DNA of 64,000 bases, taken from contig JAUILU010000001.1 in NCBI GenBank assembly GCA_030432905.1, positions 1 to 64,000 on the forward strand, given 5' to 3'. Positions 41,923-52,100 of this stretch are shown here, in pieces. Each line of letters begins with the position of its first letter. Within the stretch, counting starts at the first letter, position 1. A program made the position numbers and the translations under genes. Source of the stretch: Phycisphaerae bacterium (lineage in GTDB: Bacteria > Planctomycetota > Phycisphaerae > Phycisphaerales > UBA1924). The notes below the pieces were generated by a model. It made no database searches and had not been told where the DNA came from. It saw only the letters and a list, made by a program, of their open reading frames with translations.

Positions 41923-44900
41923 CTACGGGCAGCCGGCGTTGTAGTTGCCGACCCAGGCTGAGAAGTCGGTCGGGGTGCAGAGGCCGTCGCCGTTCTGGTC
42001 GCACTCGGGCGCGTTGTTGTTGTAAGCGCCGACCCAGGCTGAGAAGTCGGTCGGGCTGAGCATGCCGTCGCCGTTGACGTCGGCGAGGCACGGTGCTGAC
42101 TCTGAAGTCACCGCGGCGTGCTGGAAGAAGCCGAACTGGGCCGGGGCTCGCAATGAACCGACTGTTGGCTCTACGAAGACGACGAGGTCGTCGTTGAGCA
42201 TCTCGGCGCCGGCGTCGCCTTCCAGATCGGCTTCACGCACCAAGAGCGGCACGCCCGATGTCGGCTGCTCGGCGAGATCGACAACCGAAGCGAATGAAAC
42301 AGTCCCGGTTTCAACGACGAGGTTGCGGAGTTCCCGCACAACCCGCTCGCCGGCGGCGTTTGTTGAGACCACCGCGATGTCGAGGTCGCCGTCGTCATCG
42401 AGGTCCGCGAGCGCCACAGAACTTGGAAGGGGGTCTGGATCGCCCGGATCGAGTTGCAGCGGCAGCTCGATGTGATCGTCGAACCCCCTGCCGCCGGGAC
42501 CGAGCACGTCCGGGATGTTGACAAGAACGGACACCGTCCCCGCGGCTTCGTTGATCGTTACGATGTCCGGGAAACCGTCGCCGTCGAGATCGTCGGCGCG
42601 CAGTTCGGTTGGTCCGTCGCCGACGTCGAACATGGTGATCTCGAACATGCCCGGGCTCGCAGCGGGGTTCGACGCGACGACGACTTTGTTGTCATCGTTC
42701 GATGTCGCTGCGTATCCCTCGATGAGTGTCGCTGCTGCGCCGTCGGTGTCGATCGGGTCAACGCTGTCTGGGTCATCGCAGACATCGACGTCGCAACCAT
42801 CCCACGACGGGCCCGTGAGTACCGCCGCGGTCGCGACGCCCGAGTCCTCGTGGTCTGTCAGCACAACAAGCCCGATCGGTGAACCAAGGAAGCCAAGGTC
42901 AGGGGTCCGAGGTTGCGTGGGCATCGTGTCTGCGGTAGCGAGATCGAGAATCTTCGCCCCCCTTCTCAGAAGCAGCGGCGGCGCGTTGGCTTCAAAGATC
43001 GGGATCTGCTGCGACGAATCCGCTTCGAGCAGGAACACATCCGACTGATTGAACCGCATCGAATTGCCGAACGCGATCTCGATCGCGCCGTCGCCGTCGT
43101 AGTCCCCCGCTTCGACCGCGATCGGGTTGTGGACGACCTTGCTCGTGTAGAGCGAGAGCGATTCAAAGCTGAACCGAGTCTTGTTGCCCGGGCCGCCGAG
43201 GAAGACCGCGAGCCCGCCCTGGTCGATGCCGTTGGGAAGCTGCGGGTACGCGATTACGGTGTCGGCGTACCCGTCGGGCAGGCCGTCTGGGCCGCCTGTG
43301 ATGTCGAATACAACGGCGTCGGCAGGTGTCGCGGCGGCTGTAAAGTCGCTCCTGCCAAGCATCGGATCGTCAACCACGGTCGGGAACAACTCGACGAATG
43401 AGTTGCCCGGCTGGTCGGTGTAGCCGGGCATGAACGAGCCTTGCGTGGGCACGCCCTGGTCAATCACCGACACCTTGGGCGCATGGACAACGTCGAACAT
43501 GTCAGCGGCATCATCGATGTCGTTGGCGGTCACGACAACCGTTGGTACGCCGGTCGTTGGAACGAAATTCGGGCCTGCTCTTGCGACAAGCCCGCCGAGC
43601 AGCGTGGCTTTGTTGCCGACGTTGAGTTGGTCGACGTCCTGTGTATCACGGAGCCCGACCTCAAGAGTCCCCCACTCGCCTTGGAACAGCGGGCTGCGCT
43701 GCGCATAGTCGCCGGCGATCGAGAGATCGAACAACGGCCTGACCAGTCCGGCGTTCTGAACATCCGACTGCACATCGCCCAGCCCCTCGAGCACGCCGGT
43801 CGGAGCGACCACAACCGGCCCGATGGTGTTGATCTGCGACTCGAAGAGCGACACGGTTGCGTTCTCGATCAGCAGCGCGCCGTTGATGCTGAGGTTCGCG
43901 CCGGTGTCGGTGTCGATGCGAGTCGGGCTGTTGTAGTCGATGATCTCGACACGGTCGTGCCCGGTGCCTGTCACAGCGAACTGCGTGATGCCGGCGTTGT
44001 CTACGCCGAGCACGGAAACCGAGCTTGCGCGCAGCGTCGGCCTGATCGCGATGCCCCGGCGGTATGTCGTGCCCGACTCGTTGATGAGCAGGTCGACGCG
44101 AGACCGGCGTTGGGATGCGGCGAGCAGATCGATGTCCTGGTCGCCGTCGGCGTCGATCGGGGTGACGTTACAGAAGACGGCGGTCGGATCGATGGTCGTG
44201 CTTGCAAACTGCGGCACGGTGTTGCTGATGTTCACAAAGAGCGTGATGCCCTCGTCTTCGCTCATGAAGAAATCGGTCAGGCTGTCGTGGTCCTGGTCCT
44301 CTCTGCTGAGCGTGTTGATGCCGTCGAGTTCGACGTTTGACATCGGGTAGCAGTCGAACTCGCCCGTGCACTCGCCCGTGGCAACAAAGTCGCGATCTTG
44401 AATGAGCAGCGGCACAAACGAGGGCGAGGGGTTGCCGTCGCCTCGGAGTACGTACAGCTCGTAACCGATGCGTCCCGGCAGGCCCGCGTCTCGTTTTTCG
44501 CAGTGGACAGCGACATCGCGTCCGCCGTCGAGATCAAAGTCGCACACGACCACGCCGAACGAGACGACGTTGTTGATCAGCGGGAAGGGGACAAACGTAT
44601 AGCTCGGGATAGCCGCCCCGCTGTTGCGGAACCAGCCCTGGCCTGAGACCAGGTCGAGATCGCCGTCGAAATCGAGATCGTTCGCGACGAGCTGCTGTGC
44701 GTTTTGGCCCGTGGCTGCGGACGTCGAAACGTAGCTCGGGGTGGCGCCGGCTTGTGCGATGTGAATTCGCAGATCGACCGCGCCGCCGATGTTTCGGATC
44801 GTTGCGATGTCGTCCATGCCGTCGTTGTTGAAGTCGCCGACTGCAAGGGGCCCGTGCTCGGCGTCGATCGCGTTGTCGATGGGGTAGCCTGTCCAGCCGG

Positions 44901-46704
44901 TCGGAGAGGCCGTGTCCGTCGCATATACCGCGAGCCCGGATTCGTGTGTCATGCCGGTGCCGCCGACTTCTTCACCGATTACCACAACGCCGACCGAATC
45001 ACCGCCGAAGAGTGTGATCGGTGCCGACGCGACAGGTCTGCCGATCAGATTCTGGAGCGACGCGAGTGTGCTGTCAGAATCGATAAGCGTGCGCGTGAAA
45101 CGCCGCTGGCCTTCTACCATCATGTCTGTCGAGTTGTTGACGAGTGCGCCGGTCGGAATAGAAAGCGATGTCCTGAGTGAAGTCAGGTTGTCGCCGATGA
45201 TCGTGACAGATGCGTTGTTTGGGATCTGAATCTCGCCGTCGAGTTCAACCGTGCTGCCCGGCTGAGCGATGAGCTTGGCGTTGTCAGCGAGCGTAAGGTC
45301 GGATTGGTCTCCAAGAGCAAATCCGCTATCGCTGACAAGTTCGAGCGCCTTGCCGTTGAGGTCGATCTGTGGGTCGTTGAAGAGGCGGTCTTCCGGGATT
45401 AGCAACTGTTCGCCCTGGTTTGCCGACGCGACTGCGTCTGCGAAGGACGAATGGAACGAGCCAGAGGACGTGTTCTGGATCGGATTCGCGTGTCTGAACC
45501 AGTTGAGTCTTCCTACACCGGGAAACACCGCGGCGATGTCAGGCATGCCGTTGGAATCGATATCGCCGATGGCAGCCGCGTCGCAGAAAGCGGAGGCCGC
45601 GCCGAGGAATCGCTGGGCATAGCTTGGGTTCGCGTTGCCGTTGCTTTCGAGGATCACCGCGTCGAGGCCCGTGCCGAGTGCAACGACGAGGTCTTGATCG
45701 TCGTCAGCATCGATGTCTTCCGACGCGACTGTGCGAGGATCAGCAAAAGCGATGTTGCTCGTGTTGACAAACGTAGGCGTGGGTGTGCCGGTGCTGATAA
45801 AGATCGAAACCACCCCGCTGCCCGCCGCGGCGACTGCAATATCTGTCGCCGAGTTGCCGCCAAGATCAGTGAGAGTAAGCGAGACTGGGTCGATCAATGA
45901 GTTGTCGATCGTTTGGATCTGGAACGTCGGGTTGGGGTTGCCGTCGTTGGCCCACCACACGATTCTGTTCCTGCCGCCGGGTGTACCGGGTGTTTCGGAG
46001 ACCGCCGCGATGTCGAGCGATCCGTCGCCGTCGAGATCTGCGAGTTGCACATCGAGGACGTTTTCGAGTGTGCCGGTCGCACTCATGAGCGGGTTGGCGG
46101 TGAATGACGGGCTTGTGTTGCCGTCGTTCTCAAACCAGACAACGTGACCCTGGTTCTGGAGTTGGTTGACGTAAAACGCGACAACCACGTCTGTGTCGCC
46201 GTCGCCGTCGATATCACCGGCGTGGGCGGCGTTGACTCGGCCCCCGATGTCGCCCGAGCTGAGCGGCCCGAGTTCGAGTTTCGTGAATTCCGCCGGCAGC
46301 CCACCATCGTTTCTGTACCACACAACTCTGCCGGTCGTCGGGCTGACACTTGCGATGACGTCGAGATCGCCGTCGCCGTCAAGATCAGCGGCGGTAGCGT
46401 TCATGGCGTTGGCCGTCGCGTTCTCGATGATGTGAACAAGCGGGAACGATGGATTGATGTTGCCGTCGTTCTCGAACCAAAGGATCTGGCCGCTGGCACC
46501 GGTCGCCGCGAGCAGGTCGTTGTCGCCGTCGCTGTCGATGTCTGTGACTTCGACCGAGCTCAGGCCGGTCAGCCCGGTCACGACAGAAGGCTGCGGCTCA
46601 AAGAAGCTGTCCTGCCCGAATGCGGGCGAGATCGGAGTCAGCCCGAGCGCAGCGATGCCGCTTGTAACAGCAGCTTGAAGCCGAATTTGCGTGTAGATGC
46701 GCAC
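41923..46704 (-). CDS. Giant secreted FG-GAP/VCBS repeat protein with GC-type dockerin tail
   Basis: 1593 residues with signal peptide (ending SPAFGQ). About twenty FG-GAP/VCBS-type calcium-binding repeats are visible, each with DxDxDGDxDLL text (DIDSDGDNDLLAATGASGQI, DLDGDGDLDVIASVSPTTGR). A central region (about 460-540, 1050-1150) has beta-helix-like or autotransporter-like stretches. The end carries paired dockerin motifs (DVNGDGMLSPTDFSAWVGAY, CDQNGDGLCTPTDFSAWVGN) and YNAGCP. Likely a large surface or extracellular structural or binding protein anchored through its tail. Divergent from the sigma/kinase pair, 269 nt away. Confidence 0.88.
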   Translation of the reverse strand: MRIYTQIRLQAAVTSGIAALGLTPISPAFGQDSFFEPQPSVVTGLTGLSSVEVTDIDSDGDNDLLAATGASGQILWFENDGNINPSFPLVHIIENATANAMNATAADLDGDGDLDVIASVSPTTGRVVWYRNDGGLPAEFTKLELGPLSSGDIGGRVNAAHAGDIDGDGDTDVVVAFYVNQLQNQGHVVWFENDGNTSPSFTANPLMSATGTLENVLDVQLADLDGDGSLDIAAVSETPGTPGGRNRIVWWANDGNPNPTFQIQTIDNSLIDPVSLTLTDLGGNSATDIAVAAAGSGVVSIFISTGTPTPTFVNTSNIAFADPRTVASEDIDADDDQDLVVALGTGLDAVILESNGNANPSYAQRFLGAASAFCDAAAIGDIDSNGMPDIAAVFPGVGRLNWFRHANPIQNTSSGSFHSSFADAVASANQGEQLLIPEDRLFNDPQIDLNGKALELVSDSGFALGDQSDLTLADNAKLIAQPGSTVELDGEIQIPNNASVTIIGDNLTSLRTSLSIPTGALVNNSTDMMVEGQRRFTRTLIDSDSTLASLQNLIGRPVASAPITLFGGDSVGVVVIGEEVGGTGMTHESGLAVYATDTASPTGWTGYPIDNAIDAEHGPLAVGDFNNDGMDDIATIRNIGGAVDLRIHIAQAGATPSYVSTSAATGQNAQQLVANDLDFDGDLDLVSGQGWFRNSGAAIPSYTFVPFPLINNVVSFGVVVCDFDLDGGRDVAVHCEKRDAGLPGRIGYELYVLRGDGNPSPSFVPLLIQDRDFVATGECTGEFDCYPMSNVELDGINTLSREDQDHDSLTDFFMSEDEGITLFVNISNTVPQFASTTIDPTAVFCNVTPIDADGDQDIDLLAASQRRSRVDLLINESGTTYRRGIAIRPTLRASSVSVLGVDNAGITQFAVTGTGHDRVEIIDYNSPTRIDTDTGANLSINGALLIENATVSLFESQINTIGPVVVAPTGVLEGLGDVQSDVQNAGLVRPLFDLSIAGDYAQRSPLFQGEWGTLEVGLRDTQDVDQLNVGNKATLLGGLVARAGPNFVPTTGVPTVVVTANDIDDAADMFDVVHAPKVSVIDQGVPTQGSFMPGYTDQPGNSFVELFPTVVDDPMLGRSDFTAAATPADAVVFDITGGPDGLPDGYADTVIAYPQLPNGIDQGGLAVFLGGPGNKTRFSFESLSLYTSKVVHNPIAVEAGDYDGDGAIEIAFGNSMRFNQSDVFLLEADSSQQIPIFEANAPPLLLRRGAKILDLATADTMPTQPRTPDLGFLGSPIGLVVLTDHEDSGVATAAVLTGPSWDGCDVDVCDDPDSVDPIDTDGAAATLIEGYAATSNDDNKVVVASNPAASPGMFEITMFDVGDGPTELRADDLDGDGFPDIVTINEAAGTVSVLVNIPDVLGPGGRGFDDHIELPLQLDPGDPDPLPSSVALADLDDDGDLDIAVVSTNAAGERVVRELRNLVVETGTVSFASVVDLAEQPTSGVPLLVREADLEGDAGAEMLNDDLVVFVEPTVGSLRAPAQFGFFQHAAVTSESAPCLADVNGDGMLSPTDFSAWVGAYNNNAPECDQNGDGLCTPTDFSAWVGNYNAGCP

Positions 46705-46973
46705 GAGTTCCTCCGAGACGGTCCCCCACTAGCTCGCTGGGATGTCCTGAAATTATCCGAGAACCGTCTGTGGACGCGACACCAGATCCGAAATTCGAGG
46801 ATCATCGGACCAGCCGGTGCGTTTTTCGTGGGCGAACATCGCTCATGTTCGGCGTTCGATCGGTTGTGTCGTGTTTATTCTTGGCTCACGGATAGTTCAG
46901 CAGAAAGGCAGACGCGGGAGTCTTGCAAGCCAATCGGCTTCGCCCCGAGTTACAGCAGCAGGAGCACGTCGGC

Positions 46974-47564
46974 ATGGCAGACTTTGAATCACCTACATCA
47001 GACGGCCACTTCGTCACGCAACTGCTCGACAAGGTCCGTGTCGGCGAGGCCGGCGCCCGTGACGAGCTTGTCGATGCTGTGTACCAGACTCTCCGCCACA
47101 TCGCTGAGCACCAGAAACGCTACGTCGGCTCGCAGACTCTCGACGCGGAAGCGCTCGTCGGCGAGGCGTACTTCAAGGTGCTCGGGCAGGAGAACGTTGA
47201 CTTCGAGAACCGCCGACACCTCTACGGCGCGTTCAGCCGGGCGATGCGCGAGATCCTGATCGACGCGGCCCGTCGGCGCAACGCCCGCAAGCGCGGCGGC
47301 GACAGGCAACGTGTGCCACTCGACGATATCCAGGTTGCAGGCGATGCGCCGATCAGCGACGTCGTGGCGCTCGATAAACTCGTAACCAAACTCGAATCGA
47401 CCGATGCGCGGTGCGCCGAGGTTGTGCGGTTCCGTTTCTTTCTTGGGATGGCAGAGCCTCAGATCGCAGAAGTACTCGGCGTGACGGTGCGTACGGTTCA
47501 GCGGGATTGGAAATATGCCAAGGCGTTCATGCGGCGAGAGCTTAACGGCGGGGACAGTGAGTGA
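46974..47564 (+). CDS. ECF sigma factor (planctomycete/acidobacterial type)
   Basis: 196 residues from ATG 46974 with AGGAG 10 nt upstream. Region 2 (DELVDAVYQTLRHIAEHQKR, EALVGEAYFKVLG, HLYGAFSRAMREILIDAARR) and region 4 (LGMAEPQIAEVLGVTVRTVQ, RDWKYAKAFMRREL) fit the TIGR02999-type sigma factors abundant in Planctomycetota. The Ser/Thr kinase start overlaps its stop (GTGA), and no anti-sigma gene adjoins, so control is probably through the kinase. Confidence 0.9.
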   Translation: MADFESPTSDGHFVTQLLDKVRVGEAGARDELVDAVYQTLRHIAEHQKRYVGSQTLDAEALVGEAYFKVLGQENVDFENRRHLYGAFSRAMREILIDAARRRNARKRGGDRQRVPLDDIQVAGDAPISDVVALDKLVTKLESTDARCAEVVRFRFFLGMAEPQIAEVLGVTVRTVQRDWKYAKAFMRRELNGGDSE

Positions 47565-50536
47565 GCGAAGGTAATCGGCAATCTCGTGTCAAGCAGATCC
47601 TCGACGAGGCCGCGGACCTGACCTCTGCGCAGAGGGAGGAATATCTCAACAGCGCCTGCGAGGGTGACGAGTCGCTTCGCCAGGAAGTTGAATCACTGCT
47701 CAAACATCTCGAACTCCCGACCGACACATCAGACGAGACTCGCCCGGTCACAGACCCGATCAGTCTCGGGCTGAACATCCCGATGCCGACGGAGATCGGT
47801 CCCTACGAGGTCATCGACAAGATCGGCGAGGGCGGCATGGGCGTCGTGTACAAAGCGACACAGAGCCTGCCCCGACGAACGGTCGCGCTCAAGGTCATCA
47901 AACCCCAGATGGTGACCCGGCACGCGCTCGAGCGATTCCGATTCGAGACGCAGGTGCTAGGCAGACTCCAGCACCCGGGCATCGCGCAGATCTACGACGC
48001 CGGGACGACCAACACAGACTTCGGCGAGCAGCCCTACTTCGCGATGGAGTATGTGCGAGGCACGCCGCTGGCAGAATACGTCAAGCTCCGCCATTGCAGC
48101 CTGCCAGAACGGCTCGCGCTCGTGCAGAAAATCGCGGACGCTGTGCACCATGCGCACACCCGTGGGGTCGTGCACAGGGACATCAAGCCCGCGAACATCC
48201 TTGTTACAGAAGACGGCCAACCAAAGATCCTCGACTTCGGCGTGGCGCGTTCGGTAGGGTCCGGGCTCCACGAATCCGCATCGATGACCCGCATCGGTCA
48301 GCTCGTCGGCACAGTGCCGTATATGTCGCCCGAGCAGGTCTCGGGTGAATCGGAAGAGATCGACGCGCGCAGCGATATCTACTCGCTCGGCGTGGTGCTC
48401 TACGAGCTGCTCGCGGGTCGACTGCCGTATGACCTTGAGCGAGAGCTGATCCACGAAGCGGTGCGCGTGATCCGCGAGGTCGAGCCGGCTCATCTATCGA
48501 CGGTCAGCAAAGCGTACAAGGGCGACATCGAAACGATCGTCGGCAAAGCCCTGTCAAAGGAACGCACAAGGCGGTACCAGTCGGCGTCCGAGTTTTCTGC
48601 CGACATCCACCGCTACCTCAACAACCAGCCCGTGATGGCGCGTCCTGCGAGCGCGTGGTATCAGGTCACGAAACTCGCCAAACGCCACAAAATGACGGCA
48701 GTAGGCATCGCGGTGGCATCAGCGGGCATCGTGGTTGGCTTGGGTGTTGCGCTGTGGCAGCTCGATCGCGCTGTGAACGCCGAGAGCCGGCTTCAAACCG
48801 CAAACGAAGAATTGGTCGCATCGCTCGACGAAGCGAAATCCCAACGTGACCGCGCCGAGAGTGTGCTCGACAAACTCCGCCAGCTCACCGGTTCGCTCGC
48901 AGACTTCGAGCAGTCCATCCGCAGGCTCGAAGGCGCAACCAGCGCCCGCCGGGTGCTCGCAGAGAGCGCGATCTCCGTGTTGGACGAGCTCAAAGACAGC
49001 GGTGAAACCTACCCGTGGATCCGTGAGGACATCGCAAGGGCGAGCCAATCGATGGGTGAGGTTGCGCTTGAGAGCAGTGAAACGCTCGACCTCGCGGGCG
49101 AGGCATTCGGCGGTGCGCGCGACCTGTACGAAGCTCTCGCGGCAGGCGAACCCGACAACACCGACTACGCCTCGGGAGTGATCCGTGCCAAGCTCGGCCA
49201 GAGCGCGGTGCTGATGCGTACCGGCACAACGCAGGCCGCTGCTGCGCTGTCCGCCGAGGCCGAACTTACCTCAAACAACTTGCTCTCGGCAAACCCTGAC
49301 AGCGACGCGCTTCGCACACTCGCGGCAAGGGTTTCGATCCAGCGCGCCGGCATTCTCCGTCAGCAAGGTCGGCGGGACGAAGCGATGACGAAGTACGCCG
49401 CGGCCGCCGATGCGATCGGGTCGATTGAACGCACTACACCAGAATCGCGCGACCTTGCAATCCGTGCGCACCGCGGTCAAGCGATCCTGCACGACGAGCT
49501 CAATCAACCTGACGAAGCCGCGGCCGCGTTCGAGCAGGCGTTGACAGCGAGCCGAGCGTTTGTGGAGCAGAACCCACGCGATGCTGTAGGCAAAGAGCGG
49601 CTGATCGAGATTCTGTACTTCGTAGCGGAGCGGCTCGAATCTCGCGGTGACGACGCCGAGGCTCTTGTGCATCACCAAGAACGCCTCGCGATCGCAACCG
49701 AGCTTTCCAAGGCGGACCCGGACAACGAATCGGCGCTCGTCGCGGTCGTGACATCGCACGATGCGATCGGGCACGCGCAGCTCGAACTCGGCGACATCGA
49801 GAACGCCAGACGCAGCGGCGATTCGTTCCTGTCTGCCGCAAGGCGTCAGGCCGACATGGACCCGACCGATCTGGTCAAGCACCGCCGCGTCGCGCTCGCA
49901 GAGGAATTTCTCGGCGACACACTCCGTGAGCCTCTGGTCCAAAGAGCGCGCGAGCTTGCCAACATGGATGAGCCGGACGAGCAAGCTGTTGATGCGGTGG
50001 CAACAGATCTCAATGCTGCTATCGCAAAGTACAACGAATCATTCGGCACGCTGCAGTGGCTCGAATCGATGGATCCGGAATCGGCGAGGTACCTGCGTGA
50101 CTCGGCGCGCGTGCAGATCAAGATCGCGCGGGTTCACGAACTGCTCACAAGGGTCCGTGGAGACACCGAATCGGCAGAGGCAGCCGACGCGGCGTACGAG
50201 GTCGCGATCCGGCGGTACGCGGCTCTCGACGAGCAAGGCGTTCTCGAGCAGTCGGAGCGTGATCTGTGGGCGAGGGCGCTCCGCAATATCGCGACGGCGG
50301 CACTCAACCGGGGCGACGGGCGGGCCGCGGCCGAGCGGTTTGAGGAGGCCGATGCGATTTATCCGCGGGTCCGCGCGGACATAATCGCAAGAAAGGCCGC
50401 CGCTTACGACCTTGCCGGCGACGCCGAAACGGCCAAGGCCCACGCGGGCACGGTCCTCCAGATGCTCGCAGACAAGCCGGACACGCCCCGCGCGGATTGG
50501 CTGGCCGAGCAGATGAACGCCATCCTCAGCAGATAG
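47561..50536 (+). CDS. Membrane Ser/Thr protein kinase with TPR-like sensor
   Basis: 991 residues from GTG 47561. The kinase domain has the Gly-rich loop IGEGGMGVVYKA (about 88-99), Lys111, the catalytic HRDIKPAN (Asp207), DFGVAR and the activation-end motif GTVPYMSPEQ. One transmembrane helix (about 379-400) is followed by a coiled coil and an extracytoplasmic-looking, TPR-like alpha-helical repeat region (about 480-990, many AxxxLG and EAAAAFEQAL patterns). Co-translated with the ECF sigma gene, it probably phosphorylates that sigma in response to a cell-surface signal. Confidence 0.92.
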   Translation: MSEGNRQSRVKQILDEAADLTSAQREEYLNSACEGDESLRQEVESLLKHLELPTDTSDETRPVTDPISLGLNIPMPTEIGPYEVIDKIGEGGMGVVYKATQSLPRRTVALKVIKPQMVTRHALERFRFETQVLGRLQHPGIAQIYDAGTTNTDFGEQPYFAMEYVRGTPLAEYVKLRHCSLPERLALVQKIADAVHHAHTRGVVHRDIKPANILVTEDGQPKILDFGVARSVGSGLHESASMTRIGQLVGTVPYMSPEQVSGESEEIDARSDIYSLGVVLYELLAGRLPYDLERELIHEAVRVIREVEPAHLSTVSKAYKGDIETIVGKALSKERTRRYQSASEFSADIHRYLNNQPVMARPASAWYQVTKLAKRHKMTAVGIAVASAGIVVGLGVALWQLDRAVNAESRLQTANEELVASLDEAKSQRDRAESVLDKLRQLTGSLADFEQSIRRLEGATSARRVLAESAISVLDELKDSGETYPWIREDIARASQSMGEVALESSETLDLAGEAFGGARDLYEALAAGEPDNTDYASGVIRAKLGQSAVLMRTGTTQAAAALSAEAELTSNNLLSANPDSDALRTLAARVSIQRAGILRQQGRRDEAMTKYAAAADAIGSIERTTPESRDLAIRAHRGQAILHDELNQPDEAAAAFEQALTASRAFVEQNPRDAVGKERLIEILYFVAERLESRGDDAEALVHHQERLAIATELSKADPDNESALVAVVTSHDAIGHAQLELGDIENARRSGDSFLSAARRQADMDPTDLVKHRRVALAEEFLGDTLREPLVQRARELANMDEPDEQAVDAVATDLNAAIAKYNESFGTLQWLESMDPESARYLRDSARVQIKIARVHELLTRVRGDTESAEAADAAYEVAIRRYAALDEQGVLEQSERDLWARALRNIATAALNRGDGRAAAERFEEADAIYPRVRADIIARKAAAYDLAGDAETAKAHAGTVLQMLADKPDTPRADWLAEQMNAILSR

Positions 50537-50573
50537 CCTTTGCCCTGAGTCGGTTTCGTGCGGAAACTAGACC

Positions 50574-52094
50574 ATGCACACGGTCACACTCGACGGCTCC
50601 CCGCTCACAACTTCTCAGGTCATCGCGGTCGCCCGCGGCGGGGCGCAGGTCGCGGTCGCTGACGCGGCGCTCGAAGCGATGATTCAATCCCGGCGTCACC
50701 TCGAAGCCATCGCGGGTGACGGGCTGCCCCACTACGGCGTCAACACAGGGTTCGGTTCGCTCTCACGCCATCGGGTTGACGACGACCATCTCAAAGAACT
50801 CCAGGTCAACCTCATCCGCTCGCACGCCTCGGGCATCGGCGAACCGCTGGATGCGGAAGTCGTCCGGGGCATGATGCTGATCCTCGCCGCTTCGCTCTCG
50901 CGAGGACTCAGCGGCGTTCGGGTTGAACTGGTTCAGACGATCCTCGAGTTCCTCAACAAGAACATCACGCCGGTCGTGCCCGCGGTCGGTTCGGTCGGCG
51001 CATCGGGTGACCTCGCGCCGCTTGCGCATCTTGCGCTCGCGTTGATCGGCGAAGGCGAGGTGCTCATCGACGGGCGTGCGGTAGCGACGCGCCCGGTGCT
51101 CGATTCTCTTTCAGTTCAGCCGATCAGACTCGAAGCCAAAGAGGGGCTGGCCCTCATCAACGGCACACACCTGATGGCGGCGCAGGCCTCGCTCGCGGTC
51201 AACGACGCGGATCGGCTCGTGCGCGCGGCGCTCATTGCTGGTGCGATGTCGATCGATGGCTGCCGGGCGTCGGACAGCTACCTCAACAAGAACGTCGCCG
51301 AGGCCCGCAGGCACGCGGGCGTTTCGGATACGGCTTCAATGCTTAGCTTGCTACTGGAAGGCAGCGAGATCCTGCCCTCGCACCGAGAGAACGACCCACG
51401 TGTGCAAGATCCGTACTCGCTTCGGTGCCAGGCACCGGTGTTCGGAGCGGTGCTCGGCGGGATCGGATATGTACGAGCCTCGCTCGAACAGGAACTGGGC
51501 GCTGTCACCGACAACCCGCTGGTGATCGCCGAGGGCGGCAAGGCAGAATTGGTTTCCGCCGGCAACTTTCACGGCATGCCGATCGCGTTGCCGCTAGATC
51601 ACCTGGCGACCTCGATCTCGCACATCGCGGGTATGGCCGAGCGACGGATCTTCTTCATGCTCTCGGGCCACGATCCGGAGTCCGGGTTGAGTCCATACCT
51701 CGCGACGAGGCCCGGTCTTACGTCGGGGTTGATGATCACCCAGTACACAGCCGCTGCTTGCTGCAACGAGATCATCGGTCTCGCGACGCCCGCGACGCCT
51801 GCCAACGTCTCAACGAGCGCGGGCATCGAGGACTACAACTCGTTCGGGCCGAGGTCCGCCGCCAAGGCGCGCCGGGCGATCGAGCTTGCCGAGCACGTTG
51901 TCGCGATCGAGCTGCTGTGTGCGAGCGAGGCGATAGAACACCATCGGCCACTAAAGACCGGCGACAAACTCGAACAAGCCCACGCTCTTATCCGAGGCCG
52001 AGTCGCCCGCCTTGAGGACGACCGGCCGCCGGCGCCGGACATCGAAGCGCTCGCGCGACTGATCCGCGAAGACGCGTTCGCTCCGCTGTTCTAG
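50574..52094 (+). CDS. hutH: Histidine ammonia-lyase
   Basis: 506 residues. The self-cyclising MIO triad is in GSVGASGDLAPLAHLAL (Ala-Ser-Gly near 142-144); YGVNTGFGSL and the QDPYSLRCQAPVFGA segment also match. It removes ammonia from histidine giving urocanate. It follows the kinase by 37 nt. The related tyrosine/phenylalanine lyases share the MIO motif, but the neighbouring urocanase supports histidine. Confidence 0.94.
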   Translation: MHTVTLDGSPLTTSQVIAVARGGAQVAVADAALEAMIQSRRHLEAIAGDGLPHYGVNTGFGSLSRHRVDDDHLKELQVNLIRSHASGIGEPLDAEVVRGMMLILAASLSRGLSGVRVELVQTILEFLNKNITPVVPAVGSVGASGDLAPLAHLALALIGEGEVLIDGRAVATRPVLDSLSVQPIRLEAKEGLALINGTHLMAAQASLAVNDADRLVRAALIAGAMSIDGCRASDSYLNKNVAEARRHAGVSDTASMLSLLLEGSEILPSHRENDPRVQDPYSLRCQAPVFGAVLGGIGYVRASLEQELGAVTDNPLVIAEGGKAELVSAGNFHGMPIALPLDHLATSISHIAGMAERRIFFMLSGHDPESGLSPYLATRPGLTSGLMITQYTAAACCNEIIGLATPATPANVSTSAGIEDYNSFGPRSAAKARRAIELAEHVVAIELLCASEAIEHHRPLKTGDKLEQAHALIRGRVARLEDDRPPAPDIEALARLIREDAFAPLF

Positions 52095-52100
52095 CCCGAT

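Noticed and set aside
46705-46973. Possible small gene or RNA in the 269 nt divergent spacer
   Set aside because: No conserved frame, hairpin with T-run or riboswitch-like structure seen; it probably holds only two promoters.
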